DNA of 64,000 nt from Methylobacterium mesophilicum SR1.6/6 (GCF_000364445.2 NZ_CP043538.1:722501-786500), one strand, 5' to 3'; positions 18,208 through 28,390 are shown, counted from the first letter of the stretch. Translations and numbers: made by a program. Notes: generated by a model not told the origin, from the letters alone.

Positions 18208-20049
18208 TTGACGAGCCCGCAGGCGCCGGATCGGACCACTCCTTCGAAGTCGGTCTCAAACGGCGCGATCCCGGACGGCATGAACCCGCCGCTGCCGGAT
18301 ATCGAGGCGCTGTCCCGCAACGCCGGGCAGTTCGTGGAGGCGATGGGCCGCAACGTCGCCCGTCTCTTGACGCCGGAGGGCCAGGCGAGCGGGCCTGGCG
18401 ACGAGATGGGAGACGCGGCGAAGGTCCTCGGCAAGGTGGCCGAGGCGTGGCTCTCGGATCCGAACCGGAGCGCCGAGGCGCAGGCGCGCCTGTCGCAGGA
18501 CTTCCTAACCCTGTGGGGCTCCACCTACCTGCGCCTGCAGGGCCAGCGGGCCGAGCCGGTCGCCCTCCCGGAACCCCGCGATCCGCGCTTCGCCCACGCC
18601 GAGTGGTCGACCAACCCGTATTTCGACTTCCTCAAGCAGGCCTACCTGCTCGCCACCCGTTGGGCCGAGGGCCTCGTGGACGAGGCCGAGGGGCTCGACG
18701 CGCAGACGCGCCACAAGGCGCAGTTCTACCTGCGCCAGTTCACCGCCATGCTGTCGCCCTCCAATTTCCTGCCGACGAACCCGGAGTTGATCCGCCACAC
18801 CCTGCAGGAGAGCGGCGCCAACCTCGTCCGCGGGTTGAAGATGTACGAGGAGGATCTGCAGGCCGGGGGCGGGCAGCTGCGCGTGCGCCAGACCGACCCG
18901 AGCGGCTTCGAGGTCGGCCGGAACATGGCGGTGACGCCCGGCGAGGTGGTGTTCCGCAACGACCTGATCGAACTGATCCAGTACGCGCCCACCACCGAGA
19001 CCGTCCTCAAGCGCCCGTTCCTGATGGTCCCGCCCTGGATCAACAAGTTCTACATCCTCGACCTCAACCCCCAGAAGAGCTTCCTGAAGTGGATGGTCGA
19101 CCAGGGGCTCACGGTCTTCTGCATTTCCTGGGTGAACCCGGACGAGCGCCACGCCGACAAGGACTTCGAGTCCTACATGCGGGAGGGGATCGAGGCGGCC
19201 ATCGACGCGATTGGCGTCGCCACCGGCGAGAGCGAGGTGACCGCCGCCGGCTACTGCGTCGGCGGCACGCTGCTCGCCGTGACGCTCGCCATGCAGGCGG
19301 CCACGGGCAACCGGCGGATCAAGAGCGCGACTTTGCTCACCACGCAGGTCGACTTCACCCATGCGGGCGATCTCAAGGTCTTCGCCGACGAGGAGCAGAT
19401 CCGGCAGGTCGAGATGCGCATGGCCGACCGTGGCTACCTGGAAGGCGCCCGGATGGCCAACGCCTTCAACATGCTCCGGCCGAACGACCTGATCTGGCCC
19501 TACATCGTCAACAATTACATCAAGGGTAAGACGCCCTCGGCCTTCGACCTGCTCTACTGGAATTCGGACGCCACCCGGATGCCGGCGGCGAACCATTCCT
19601 TCTACCTGCGCAACTGCTACCTGAACAACACGCTGGCACAGGGCCGGATGGTGCTCGGCAACGTGCGTCTCGACCTCAAGAAGGTGCAGGTGCCGATCTT
19701 CAACCTCGCCACCCGCGAGGATCACATCGCGCCCGCCCTGTCGGTGTTCGAGGGATCGAAGTCGTTCGGCGGCAAGGTCGACTACGTGCTGGCGGGCTCG
19801 GGACACATCGCCGGCGTCATCAACCCGCCCGCGAAGCCGAAATACGGCTATTGGACCGGCGGCCCGGTGAAGGGCACGCTCGAAGAGTGGATCAAGGCCG
19901 CGGTCGAGACCAAGGGCTCGTGGTGGCCGTACTGGTTCCAGTGGATCGAGGCGCAGGCTCCCGAGCGCGTCCCGGCCCGGAAGCCGGGTGGCGACGCACT
20001 CCCATCCCTCGGCCCCGCGCCCGGCACCTACGTGCGCATGCGTTCCTGA
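18208..20049 (+). CDS. phaC: Class I poly(3-hydroxyalkanoate) synthase
   Basis: Polymerises (R)-3-hydroxyacyl-CoA to PHA on the granule surface. 613 residues from a TTG start at 18208, chosen because a strong AGGGAGG lies 5 nt upstream; an ATG at 18280 is a weaker option. The PhaC N-terminal domain is followed by an alpha/beta hydrolase core. The lipase-like box is GYCVGG with nucleophile Cys350. Catalytic Asp is in TREDHIAP and His in GSGHIAGVIN. The PPWINKFYILDL segment is diagnostic of class I synthases. No phaA, phaB or phasin gene is adjacent. Confidence 0.95.
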   Translation: MTSPQAPDRTTPSKSVSNGAIPDGMNPPLPDIEALSRNAGQFVEAMGRNVARLLTPEGQASGPGDEMGDAAKVLGKVAEAWLSDPNRSAEAQARLSQDFLTLWGSTYLRLQGQRAEPVALPEPRDPRFAHAEWSTNPYFDFLKQAYLLATRWAEGLVDEAEGLDAQTRHKAQFYLRQFTAMLSPSNFLPTNPELIRHTLQESGANLVRGLKMYEEDLQAGGGQLRVRQTDPSGFEVGRNMAVTPGEVVFRNDLIELIQYAPTTETVLKRPFLMVPPWINKFYILDLNPQKSFLKWMVDQGLTVFCISWVNPDERHADKDFESYMREGIEAAIDAIGVATGESEVTAAGYCVGGTLLAVTLAMQAATGNRRIKSATLLTTQVDFTHAGDLKVFADEEQIRQVEMRMADRGYLEGARMANAFNMLRPNDLIWPYIVNNYIKGKTPSAFDLLYWNSDATRMPAANHSFYLRNCYLNNTLAQGRMVLGNVRLDLKKVQVPIFNLATREDHIAPALSVFEGSKSFGGKVDYVLAGSGHIAGVINPPAKPKYGYWTGGPVKGTLEEWIKAAVETKGSWWPYWFQWIEAQAPERVPARKPGGDALPSLGPAPGTYVRMRS

Positions 20050-20111
20050 GACGGATCGGCGAGAGAGGACGCGCGGCCCGAACTCCGGTCCCCGCGCGGA
20101 CCCGCGGCCGA

Positions 20112-20142
20112 CCCGGGACGCCCGTGTCTGGGGCGTCCCGGG
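20112..20142. terminator. Strong hairpin between phaC and the convergent FadL gene
   Basis: A perfect 12-bp stem (CCCGGGACGCCC / GGGCGTCCCGGG) with a 7-nt loop, 62 bp past the phaC stop and 9 bp past the convergent FadL-like gene's stop. No long T-run on either side, but its stability and position suggest a transcription end. Confidence 0.6.
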
Positions 20143-20151
20143 GCTTGTCCT

Positions 20152-21453
20152 TCAGTATTTCCGGATGATGGGTGCGGGTGCTGGGGCTTGGGGTGCGCCG
20201 AAGACGTAGCGGAACCCGACGGAGACGACGTCGGCGCTGGAATCGACCACGCCCGCGAAGGCGATGTTGCCGACGTTGTAGTCGCGCCCGATGCCGGCCA
20301 GGATCCGCGAGCGGTCGAGGAAGAAGTGCGAGTAGGCGAGGTTGAGGGTCAGCTGCTGGTTCCAGCGGTAGCTGGCGCCCACGGAGGCGATGTAGCGGTC
20401 GCCGTCGGGCAGGCGCACCGAGCGGTTGGAGAAGTCGATCGGCGAGGTCTCGTAGGCAAAGCCCGTGCGCAGGGTCAGGTTGGCGGAGGCGTCGTACTCG
20501 GCGCCGATCGCGTAGGTGTAGCCGTCCTTGTAGTTGAGCGGCAGGTTGTTGACCGGCAGGCCGAGCGTCTTCGACACGATGCCGACGGTGCCCAGCCTCG
20601 ACCAGTTGTCCCACTCGAAGCCGAGGTTGACCCGCGCCACCGGGGTGATCGCCTGGGTGAGGCCGACGCTCAGCTTGTCGGGCGTGTTCAGCTTGGCGCG
20701 GACCTGGCCGGCCAGCGGCGCCAGCGCGAGCAGCGGCACGCCGATCGAGCCGTCGATGTCGTGGTGGACCGAGGAGCGGTAGCCGATGCCCAGCACGGTG
20801 CCGTCGCGCGGCGTGATCGTGGCGCCGGCGGTGAAGCCCACGCCCCAGGACTCGCCCTTGAGGAAGCCGCTCGGGTAGACGACCGGCGAGATCCCGGGGA
20901 TCGGCAGCGCCTGGCGCAGGGTCAGGCGGAAGTACTCGATGTTGGGCCCGGCCGCGAGCGCGAGCCACTCGTTGACCTTGAAGCCGATGACCGGGTTGAA
21001 CGCCAGCGAGAAGATCCGGGACGAGCGGCCGTAGACCTCGCCGGCCCACACGTCGCGCGGCTTGGTCACGAGGCCGAAGGGGGCGCCGGTGGACAGGCCG
21101 AGCCAGAGGCGGTCGCTGAGCTGGTAGGAGGTGGCGCCCGCCGGCACGACGGCGCCCTGGCCGATGTCGCCGGAGCCGCCCAGGCCGGCGAAGGCCGGGT
21201 TGGTGCCGGGCGCGGGCCGGATCTCGGAGGACAGGCCGATGAAGGTGAGGTTCTGCTCCGAGACGAAGCCCGGGTTCATGGTGATCGTGGCCGGGTTCCA
21301 GAAGATCGACGACACGCCGCCCGAGCCCGACGCCGCCCCCGCGTACGACAGACCCTGGGCCTGCGTGCTCTGCTCCCGGATCCCAAACGCACCCGCATGC
21401 GCCTGCCCGGCGCACAGGATCACCGCCGTGGCCGCGAGCATCGCCGCGCGCAT
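20152..21453 (-). CDS. OmpP1/FadL family outer-membrane transporter
   Basis: Outer-membrane barrel of 433 residues for hydrophobic compounds such as fatty acids or aromatics. Signal peptide MRAAMLAATAVILCAGQAHA. The mature start GAFGIREQSTQAQGLSYAG and SSIFWNPATIT are FadL-family hallmarks (hatch domain). The rest shows alternating beta-strand patterns. I chose the ATG at 21453, preceded by a G-rich ribosome-binding stretch; TTG and ATG codons just upstream are alternatives. It faces phaC, so fatty-acid supply to PHA is an attractive but unproven link. Confidence 0.88.
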   Translation of the reverse strand: MRAAMLAATAVILCAGQAHAGAFGIREQSTQAQGLSYAGAASGSGGVSSIFWNPATITMNPGFVSEQNLTFIGLSSEIRPAPGTNPAFAGLGGSGDIGQGAVVPAGATSYQLSDRLWLGLSTGAPFGLVTKPRDVWAGEVYGRSSRIFSLAFNPVIGFKVNEWLALAAGPNIEYFRLTLRQALPIPGISPVVYPSGFLKGESWGVGFTAGATITPRDGTVLGIGYRSSVHHDIDGSIGVPLLALAPLAGQVRAKLNTPDKLSVGLTQAITPVARVNLGFEWDNWSRLGTVGIVSKTLGLPVNNLPLNYKDGYTYAIGAEYDASANLTLRTGFAYETSPIDFSNRSVRLPDGDRYIASVGASYRWNQQLTLNLAYSHFFLDRSRILAGIGRDYNVGNIAFAGVVDSSADVVSVGFRYVFGAPQAPAPAPIIRKY

Positions 21454-21880
21454 TGTCCCCCCCATCTCGACCCCCAAGCCGTTACGATTTCCCCAGCGCA
21501 GATTTGATTCGAGACCCGTCTAGGCCGCGCCGTTGCGCGCATGGTGCCGTTTCCAGGGGCGAGACCGCAATCATCATCCCCGTTTTCGGCACCAAGTCGA
21601 AGCGTTGTTGATAGGCCCCATTCGTCGGCCAATCGACACGTGCGTCTCTAGGTTATTCGATTTTTCCCGAGCGAAAACTGCATTCGCCCAAACATTGGCG
21701 GGCATGAATAATAGATCCTGAACAGAGCCATTCTGCACTTTTCCGCCACGTTGTTGCCCGAATGCGACATTCGCCGGCGTGCCACGGACTCATCTGGACG
21801 CTTGCGCCGGGATGGGCGCGCGGCCATGGTCCCGGCATCCGGCGCAGACCGGTCACAGGGAAGGATGAGGAGTCGCGGCG
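21454..21880. other. Divergent intergenic region, FadL-like gene and FAH gene
   Basis: About 430 bp, with a moderately AT-rich stretch from 21600 to 21760. It should contain both promoters. I see no gene and no clear operator. Confidence 0.4.
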
Positions 21881-22765
21881 ATGAAGCTCTTCCGGCACGG
21901 CCCGAGCGGTGACGAGAAGCCCGGCCTCGTGGATGCGAACGGGGGCTTGCGCGATCTCTCGGGCATCGTGCGCGATATTGCCGGTCCGGCCCTCGCGCCC
22001 GACTCCCTGGCGCGGCTGCGCGCCCTCGATCCCGAGACCCTGCCGAAGCTGGCGCCGGACGTGCGGCTCGGCCCCTGCGTCGGCGGAACCCGCAACGTGG
22101 TCGCCATCGGCCTGAACTTCGCCGACCACGCCGCCGAGACCGGCTCGCCGATCCCCGCGGAGCCGATCATCTTCAACAAGGCGCCGTCGAGCCTGTGCGG
22201 GCCGAACGACACGGTGATCATCCCCAAGGGTTCGCACAGCACCGACTGGGAGGTGGAACTCGCCGTGGTGATCGGCCGGCGCGCCAGCTACGTCCACGCC
22301 AACGAGGCGCTGAGCTACGTGGCGGGCGCCTGCATCTGCAACGACGTCTCCGAGCGCGAGTGGCAGATGAACCGCGGCCCGACCTGGACCAAGGGCAAGA
22401 GCGCGCCGACCTTCGGCCCCCTCGGCCCCTGGCTGGTGACCCTCGACGAGATCCCCGACCTGAAGAACCTCGCCATGAGCCTCGACGTGAACGGCGAGCG
22501 CCGCCAGACCGGCTCCACGGCGACGATGATCTTCGACGTGCCCCAGCTCGTGGCCTACACGTCGCACTTCATGCTGCTTGAGCCCGGCGACGTGATCACC
22601 ACGGGCACCCCGCCGGGCGTCGGTCTGGGCATGAAGCCGCCGCATTACCTCAAGGCCGGCGACGAGATGGTGCTGCGGATCGAGCGGCTCGGCGAGCAGC
22701 GCCAGAAGGTCATCGCCTTCGACGACTGGACCGCCAAGGTGTCGGCCGGGAAGCCGACGGACTGA
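21881..22765 (+). CDS. Fumarylacetoacetate hydrolase (FAH) family protein
   Basis: Metal-dependent hydrolase, lyase or isomerase of 294 residues. AGGATGAGGAG lies just upstream of the ATG. An N-terminal strand domain (residues 1-75) precedes the FAH core, which begins NVVAIGLNFADHA. Metal-ligand acidic residues appear in DWEVELAVVIG and ICNDVSERE, and the loop TGTPPGVGLGMKPP is typical. This subgroup is often annotated ureidoglycolate lyase or 2-hydroxyhepta-2,4-dienedioate isomerase; context does not decide. Confidence 0.88.
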   Translation: MKLFRHGPSGDEKPGLVDANGGLRDLSGIVRDIAGPALAPDSLARLRALDPETLPKLAPDVRLGPCVGGTRNVVAIGLNFADHAAETGSPIPAEPIIFNKAPSSLCGPNDTVIIPKGSHSTDWEVELAVVIGRRASYVHANEALSYVAGACICNDVSEREWQMNRGPTWTKGKSAPTFGPLGPWLVTLDEIPDLKNLAMSLDVNGERRQTGSTATMIFDVPQLVAYTSHFMLLEPGDVITTGTPPGVGLGMKPPHYLKAGDEMVLRIERLGEQRQKVIAFDDWTAKVSAGKPTD

Positions 22766-22794
22766 GCGCCGTTCCGGCCTGAGGGCGGGTTCCG

Positions 22795-22960
22795 AGCCGC
22801 TTCGCGGCGAGCGGTGTGCTGAATCCCGGACTAGCTCCCGCAGACACTCCACCTGTCCGGGACAGGGTGGTGCGGATCAAGGCTGACCCTTCTCCCGGGC
22901 ATATGCAGCGCAAGCGGCATGCGCCCGGGATCCAGTACGAGAACCGGCCGCGAAGCGGCT
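22795..22960. repeat. Nested inverted repeats upstream of bioB
   Basis: Outer arms AGCCGCTTCGCGGC (22795-22808) and its exact complement GCCGCGAAGCGGCT (22947-22960). Inside lie a perfect palindrome CCTGTCC-G-GGACAGG (22852-22866) and a hairpin at 22894-22929 with 12 of 13 arm bases paired (CCCGGGCATATGC / GCATGCGCCCGGG). The set fills the fah-bioB gap. Function unknown: a transcription end for fah, a bioB control region, or a repeat element. Confidence 0.6.
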
Positions 22961-23019
22961 CCGGCTCAATGCCCATCACGACGCTTGATTTTTCCGCGCC
23001 GATCCCACTCAAGGGAACC

Positions 23020-24021
23020 ATGAACGAAGCCGCCGACCCGCACGCGACCGACATCCGCCACGACTGGAGCGTGGCCGAGATCCGCGCGATCCACGACCTG
23101 CCGTTGCTCGACCTCGTGCATCGGGCCGCGACATTGCACCGGGCCTACAACGATCCGGCCGATGTCCAGCGGGCGAGCCTGCTCTCGATAAAGACGGGCG
23201 GCTGCCCCGAGGATTGCGGCTACTGTTCGCAATCGGCCCACCACAAGGAGACCGGCCTCGCCCGCCAGCGCCTGATGCCGGTGGAAACGGTGCTCACCGA
23301 AGCCGCCGCCGCGAAGGCCGCTGGCGCAACCCGCTTCTGCATGGGCGCGGCGTGGCGCAGCCCGAAGGATGGGCCGGATTTCGACGCGGTGCTCGCGATG
23401 GTGCGCGGCGTGCGCGGCCTCGGCATGGAGGCCTGCGTGACGCTCGGCATGCTGACGGCCAGCCAGGCCGAGCGCCTCGCGGAGGCCGGGCTCACCGCCT
23501 ACAACCACAACCTCGATACCGGCCCGGATTACTACGACAAGATCGTCTCGACCCGCACCTACGCGGATCGGCTGGACACGCTGGAGCGGGTGCGCGCGGC
23601 GGGCATCGGCGTGTGCTGCGGTGGCATCATCGGCCTCGGCGAGGGCGTGAGCGATCGCGTGGCGATGCTGCAGGTTCTCGCCAATCACGCGCCGCATCCG
23701 GAGAGCGTGCCGCTCAACGCCCTCGCCGCCGTATCGGGCACGCCGCTCGGGGACGCTGCCGAGGCGATCGACCCGTTCGATATGGTGCGCATGTGCGCGA
23801 CGGCCCGCATCGTCATGCCGCGGGCGCGTGTCCGCCTCAGTGCCGGTCGCCGGGCGCTGAGCCGCGAGGCGCAGGCCTTGTGTTTCCTCGCGGGCGCCAA
23901 CTCGATCTTCTACGGTGAGCGGCTGCTCACCACCGCCAACAACGAGGCGGATGCGGACGCGGCCCTACTGGCCGATCTCGGCATCCCCGTCGCCGAGCCG
24001 GTCCTGGCGGCTGCCGAATAG
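23020..24021 (+). CDS. bioB: Biotin synthase
   Basis: Radical-SAM enzyme that inserts sulfur into dethiobiotin to make biotin. 333 residues, normal length. The SAM-cluster motif CPEDCGYC is at residues 62-69. Family segments [35 protein letters not shown] and [15 protein letters not shown] are present. ATG at 23020 has AAGGGA just upstream; an in-frame ATG at 22969 would add 17 residues. No other biotin genes are adjacent, so it is a solitary bioB. I saw no BioR-type box upstream. Confidence 0.95.
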   Translation: MNEAADPHATDIRHDWSVAEIRAIHDLPLLDLVHRAATLHRAYNDPADVQRASLLSIKTGGCPEDCGYCSQSAHHKETGLARQRLMPVETVLTEAAAAKAAGATRFCMGAAWRSPKDGPDFDAVLAMVRGVRGLGMEACVTLGMLTASQAERLAEAGLTAYNHNLDTGPDYYDKIVSTRTYADRLDTLERVRAAGIGVCCGGIIGLGEGVSDRVAMLQVLANHAPHPESVPLNALAAVSGTPLGDAAEAIDPFDMVRMCATARIVMPRARVRLSAGRRALSREAQALCFLAGANSIFYGERLLTTANNEADADAALLADLGIPVAEPVLAAAE

Positions 24022-24116
24022 GGTCGCCGACGCCACGCCTCCCGGCGTCGAGCCGCTGGTGCCCCGAGGCCCTGCGCTTCGCGCGGGGCGACGGGCCAGG
24101 GCCGGCGCGACCGCCT

Positions 24117-25583
24117 TCAGCCCTCCGGCAGCATGATCCGGAAGCACGCCCCGGTCTCGCAATCGTCCAGGCTGAGCGTGCCGCCGTTGATCGCGATCAG
24201 TTCGGCGGCGATCGGGAGCCCCAGTCCCGTGCCCCCTGAGCGCATGGAACCCTGGAACGGCGCGAACAGGTTCTCCCGGGCGCGGGCCGGCAGGCCGGGG
24301 CCGTTGTCGATGACCTGGATGGTCACCCGGCCGGGCTCGTCGCGGCTGGCTGCGACCCGAACCGCGGCGTCCGCCACCTGGGCGCCGTCGAGCGCCTGCA
24401 CGGCGTTGCGGACGAGGTTGGCCAAAGCCCGGCCGAGCTGTTCCGGATCGGCCTGAACCGACAGGTCGCCCGCCGAGACTTGGACGGCGACGGGGTGAGC
24501 CGCCAGCGCGGCGAGATCGGGCAGCTCGGCGAAGATCGGCGCCAGCGGCGTCCTGGCGAGGAGCGGCGCCCGCTCGGCGACGCGCCCGTAGGCGAGGGTC
24601 GCCTCGCAGAAGCGGATCGCCCGGGCCAGCGTGCCCACCAGGCGGGGCGCCACCCGCTGCACGGTCGGATCGTCGGTCCCCTCCAGGCGGTCGCCCAGGA
24701 GCTGCGCGCCGGTGAGCAGGTTGCGCAGCTCATGGCTGATCTTACTGACGGCGAGCCCCAGCTCGGCGAGCCGCCGCTTCTGGCGGAGCTGGTCGGCGAG
24801 GCTGCGCTGCATCCGCCCGAGCGCCCGCTCGGCCTGCCCGATCTCGTCGCTGCGGCGGGACGGGGCGATGATCCGGCCGGCATCCTCCGGATCGTCCGAG
24901 AAGGCGGTGATGCTGGTGGCGAGCCGGCGTACGGGCCGCACGATCAGCACCTGCAGCACCACGAAGACGAGGCCCGCCGCCGCCGCCGCGATGATCAGCG
25001 ACGAGACCAGGAGCCGGAGGGCATAATCGATCATCGCGGCCCGGAGCGGCGCCTCGTCGAGCAGGATCTCGACTCGGTCGAAGCCGATACCGCCCTCCCC
25101 GACCACGCGGATCGGCTCGCGCACCGGTGCCACCAGAGTGCGCCACGCGCCCCGGATCGCCGACAGGGCGGTGACCTCGCGCAGATCGACGGTGTCGGCG
25201 ACCTGCTCGGGCATCGGCTCGATGGCGAGCAGCCGCTGGGCGCCGCCGCCGCGGACCGCGATGGCGCGGGCGTTGACGCCCGTCAGCAGGCGGCTCTCCA
25301 GAGCCTCCGAGACCGGCTCGCCCGTCCGGCCGTCGAGGACCAGGGCCGCGACCTGCGCGGCCGCCAGCCGGTCCGACATCCACTCGACCCGGTAGTTGGC
25401 CACCGCCGGCACGTAGGTCAGCACCTCGGCCACCACCACGAAGGCGACGGTGACGAGGAACAGCCGGCCGGACAGACCGAGGCGCGTCGCGCGCCGCTCG
25501 GGCAGGTCGCGGCTCTGGGTAGCCGCCGGCGCGGCGGTCGGATCAACCTGGACAGGCACGCCGGTCACACTCCGCGCGGGCAT
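24117..25583 (-). CDS. Membrane sensor histidine kinase
   Basis: Inner-membrane kinase of 488 residues. Two transmembrane helices (about 40-62 and 189-212) bracket a periplasmic sensor region. A HAMP domain follows (about 212-265). The phospho-acceptor is His284 in SKISHELRNLLTG. ATP-binding boxes: N box NLVRNAVQAL, G1 IDNGPGLP, G2 GGTGLGLPIA. No response regulator is adjacent, so it is an orphan and its partner is unknown. The start is uncertain: ATG 25583 is used, but the frame is open to a GTG at 25664. Confidence 0.88.
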   Translation of the reverse strand: MPARSVTGVPVQVDPTAAPAATQSRDLPERRATRLGLSGRLFLVTVAFVVVAEVLTYVPAVANYRVEWMSDRLAAAQVAALVLDGRTGEPVSEALESRLLTGVNARAIAVRGGGAQRLLAIEPMPEQVADTVDLREVTALSAIRGAWRTLVAPVREPIRVVGEGGIGFDRVEILLDEAPLRAAMIDYALRLLVSSLIIAAAAAGLVFVVLQVLIVRPVRRLATSITAFSDDPEDAGRIIAPSRRSDEIGQAERALGRMQRSLADQLRQKRRLAELGLAVSKISHELRNLLTGAQLLGDRLEGTDDPTVQRVAPRLVGTLARAIRFCEATLAYGRVAERAPLLARTPLAPIFAELPDLAALAAHPVAVQVSAGDLSVQADPEQLGRALANLVRNAVQALDGAQVADAAVRVAASRDEPGRVTIQVIDNGPGLPARARENLFAPFQGSMRSGGTGLGLPIAAELIAINGGTLSLDDCETGACFRIMLPEG

Positions 25584-25780
25584 CGCGGACGAGGATCGGC
25601 GGAGTGAGGATTGAGATTGCTCGAGCCGAGGTCGGCCGTCGCGGGAGACATGTTCACAAGCCACAGATTCTCTAGCGGGAATACAGCGTCTGGCCGGTGA
25701 GCACTATACGATATTTACCCGGAAGCGGACGGATGTCGCCCACACCGGGGGAAAAGCCTGCCGACTTTGAATTATGGATA

Positions 25781-26560
25781 TCATTTCCGTCGGGCACGCC
25801 GGCTCAGCAGAAGGCTACCGAGGGCGAAGACGGCCAGCATCGCCAGACCCGCCACCATCTTCGGGGTCACCAGCGCCCGCAGGGTCAAGGCGTTGTCGCA
25901 GCCGCCCGCGCCCGCGGCAAGGCAGGCGGCCTTGGCGGTCTCGTGAGCGGCGACCACGTCTTCGATCCCCGCCCCCGTGGTGGCGTACACGACGGCGCCC
26001 GGCAGCAATCCCAGGAAGGTGGCGAGCACGAAGACCCGCGGCTTCACCCCGAAGGCGGCGGGCGCGAGGTTGGTCACCCAGAACGGGAACAGGGGCAGGA
26101 GCCGCAGGACCGCGATGTAGCCGAAGGCGTCCCGCCGGAAGCCCTCGGCCAGCCCGGCGAGGCGCGTGCCGCCCATCCGGCGGAGCAGGTCGGCGCCGGG
26201 GCCACGGCCGATGGCGAACACAAGGGCCGCTCCCGTGGTGGCGGCGCAGACCGCGGTGAGCGCCCCCGGCACGATCCCGAACAGGAAGCCGCAGATCATC
26301 GTCAGGATCAGCGTGGCCGGCACCGACACCACGACGGCTCCGACGTAGAGGCAGTAGGCCGAGACCAGCGCGCGCCAATAGCCGGCCTCCACGAAGCCCC
26401 GCAGCCAGTCCCGCGAGGCGAGCAGACGGTCGAGGCTGAGGAGTTGGGCGGCGCCGGAGACGAGGACAGTCGCCGACACCGCGAGCAGCACGACCAGCGG
26501 CAGCCAGCGCCGCAGGCGCTTCCAGCGGCCCTCGGCGGCCGGCATGGAGGCCTCGCTCAC
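25781..26560 (-). CDS. TVP38/TMEM64 (DedA-like) membrane protein
   Basis: Polytopic inner-membrane protein of 259 residues with about six helices. The SNARE-associated/VTT core is seen as VVVSVPATLILTMICGFLFG, then the amphipathic re-entrant region and LLPLFPFWVTNLAPAAFGV. DedA/TVP38 proteins are implicated in lipid scrambling. The GTG start overlaps the stop of pmtA (GTGA), so it is co-translated with a phospholipid methyltransferase, fitting a role in membrane lipid handling. ATG at 26545 is an alternative start. Confidence 0.85.
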   Translation of the reverse strand: MSEASMPAAEGRWKRLRRWLPLVVLLAVSATVLVSGAAQLLSLDRLLASRDWLRGFVEAGYWRALVSAYCLYVGAVVVSVPATLILTMICGFLFGIVPGALTAVCAATTGAALVFAIGRGPGADLLRRMGGTRLAGLAEGFRRDAFGYIAVLRLLPLFPFWVTNLAPAAFGVKPRVFVLATFLGLLPGAVVYATTGAGIEDVVAAHETAKAACLAAGAGGCDNALTLRALVTPKMVAGLAMLAVFALGSLLLSRRARRK

Positions 26561-27210
26561 CCGGGCTTGCGCATCCGCAGGATCTTGAAGAACCCGCCCG
26601 GGAAGGTCGGCTTCAGCCCGATTACCTCGACGCCGTTGCGCCGCGCCCAGGCCTCGATGCGGGTCGCCTTGAAGTCCGAGGACCAGCCGATCTTGGTGCA
26701 GAGTGGTGCCACGATCTCCTCGACGCGGGCAACCGGGCCGTCGCTCTGGCCGAAATGGTTGGCGAGCACGATGCCGCCGCCCGGGCGGACCACCCGCAGA
26801 AACTCGGACATCGCCGCCTCGGGATCCGGCACCAAGGTAATCAGAAACTGCGCCACCACGGCGTCGAAGCTCGCGTCGGCATAGCCCAGGTGGCAGACAT
26901 CCATCACCTGCAGGCCCTTCACGTGGGACAGGTTCCGGCGGCGGACCTTGGCGCGGGCGCGCTTGAGCATGTCCTCGGAGAGGTCGACGCCGCAGACGAA
27001 GCTCGCCTTCGGATAGTAGCCCAGCGCGAGTCCGGTGCCGACGCCGGCCTCCAGGATCCGTGGCCCATGCTCGGCGGCAGCCTCGACAGCCGCGCGGGCG
27101 GCGGGCTCGGTGAGCTTGTCGTAGACCACGTCGTAGACGGGGGCCCAGCGCGCGTAGGCCTTGCGCATCAGGGCCGTGCTCGGCCCGGCCGTCTGCGGCT
27201 CGCTCAGCAT
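26557..27210 (-). CDS. pmtA: Phosphatidylethanolamine N-methyltransferase, PmtA family
   Basis: SAM-dependent methyltransferase of 217 residues, probably making phosphatidylcholine from phosphatidylethanolamine. MRKAYARWAPVYDVVYDKLT and the SAM loop LEAGVGTGL (53-61), then VCGVDLSEDMLKRA, FDAVVAQFLITLVPDPEAAM and LANHFG, match the Rhodobacter-type PmtA pattern. ATG 27210 is preferred over longer readings because it gives the family length. Lies 25 bp after mnmA and overlaps the TVP38 gene, so the three probably form one operon. Generic methyltransferase is the fallback call. Confidence 0.8.
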   Translation of the reverse strand: MLSEPQTAGPSTALMRKAYARWAPVYDVVYDKLTEPAARAAVEAAAEHGPRILEAGVGTGLALGYYPKASFVCGVDLSEDMLKRARAKVRRRNLSHVKGLQVMDVCHLGYADASFDAVVAQFLITLVPDPEAAMSEFLRVVRPGGGIVLANHFGQSDGPVARVEEIVAPLCTKIGWSSDFKATRIEAWARRNGVEVIGLKPTFPGGFFKILRMRKPG

Positions 27211-27235
27211 CGTTCGAAGATTCCAGAGGTTGAGA

Positions 27236-28390
27236 TCAGGCGGCCTCGCGGGGCCGGGCCGACAACGCGTCGACGCGCCGGATGGTGCCGCCGCCGAGAA
27301 CCCGGGCGCGGGGCCCGTCATCGGCGTAGATCGCGCAGGCCTGGCCCGGCGACACGCCGTCCTCGGGCTCGGCGAGCACCACTTCGGCCGCGCCGTCCGG
27401 CCCGATCGTCAGCGTCGCCGGGCGCGGCGGCCGCGTGGACCGCACGCGCACCGCCACGGGCAGGTCGCGCACCGACGCCGCGGAGTCCTCGCCGATCCAG
27501 TTCAGATCCGAGAGGCGGATGCGGGTGGTGGCGAGCGCCGTGCGCGGGCCCACGACCACGCGGGCCGAATCCGGCTCGAGCCGCACCACGTAGAGGGGTT
27601 CCGGCCCGGACAGGCCGAGGCCCTTTCGCTGGCCGACCGTGTAATGGACGATGCCGTCGTGCCGGCCGAGCACGTGGCCCGCGAGATCGACGATCTCGCC
27701 CGGGCGGGCAGCGTCGGGGCGCAGGCGCGCGATGACGTCGCTGTAGCGGCCCTGCGGCACGAAGCAGATGTCCTGGCTGTCCGGCTTCTCGGCCAGCGAC
27801 AAGCCGAGGTCCTTCGCCAGCGCGCGGGTCTCGGCCTTCTCCATCTCGCCCAGCGGGAAGCGCAGGAAGTCCAGCTGCTCGGCGGTGGTGGCGTAGAGGA
27901 AGTAGCTCTGGTCCCGGGCGGGGTCGAGGGCGCGATGCAGCGCCCGGCCGCCGCTCGGCAGCGCGCGGCTGGCGACGTAGTGCCCGGTGGCCAGCGCGTC
28001 GGCGTTCAGGTCCCGGGCGAGGCCGAGCAGATCGCGGAACTTCACCGTGCGGTTGCACTCGACGCAGGGGATCGGCGTCTCGCCGGCGAGGTAGCTCTCG
28101 GCAAATTTCTCGATGACTTCGTCGCGGAACCGATCCTCGTAATCGAGGACGTAGTGCGGGATGCCGAGATGCGCGGCTGCCGCGCGCGCGTCATTGATGT
28201 CCTGGCCGGCGCAGCAGGCGCCCCTACGGTGCGTCGCCGCGCCGTGGTCGTAGAGTTGGAGCGTGACGCCGACCACGTCGAAGCCCTGCCGCGTCAGCAG
28301 ACCCGCCACCACGGAGGAATCGACGCCGCCCGACATGGCGACGACGACGCGCGTCTGGTGGGGGGCTTTGGGAAGATCGAGGGCGTTCAT
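27236..28390 (-). CDS. mnmA: tRNA-specific 2-thiouridylase MnmA
   Basis: Cytoplasmic enzyme of 384 residues that thiolates U34 of Lys, Glu and Gln tRNAs. PP-loop SGGVDSS at 20-26. The two catalytic Cys are Cys112 in [11 protein letters not shown] and Cys209 in [11 protein letters not shown]. Also present are ATGHYVASR and a C-terminal barrel domain. First gene of the mnmA-pmtA-TVP38 run and divergent from fliK. Confidence 0.95.
   Translation of the reverse strand: MNALDLPKAPHQTRVVVAMSGGVDSSVVAGLLTRQGFDVVGVTLQLYDHGAATHRRGACCAGQDINDARAAAAHLGIPHYVLDYEDRFRDEVIEKFAESYLAGETPIPCVECNRTVKFRDLLGLARDLNADALATGHYVASRALPSGGRALHRALDPARDQSYFLYATTAEQLDFLRFPLGEMEKAETRALAKDLGLSLAEKPDSQDICFVPQGRYSDVIARLRPDAARPGEIVDLAGHVLGRHDGIVHYTVGQRKGLGLSGPEPLYVVRLEPDSARVVVGPRTALATTRIRLSDLNWIGEDSAASVRDLPVAVRVRSTRPPRPATLTIGPDGAAEVVLAEPEDGVSPGQACAIYADDGPRARVLGGGTIRRVDALSARPREAA

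Noticed and set aside
22766..23019. BioR-type operator or biotin riboswitch before bioB
   Set aside because: No TTATMTATAA-like sequence is present and no biotin riboswitch class is known to me.
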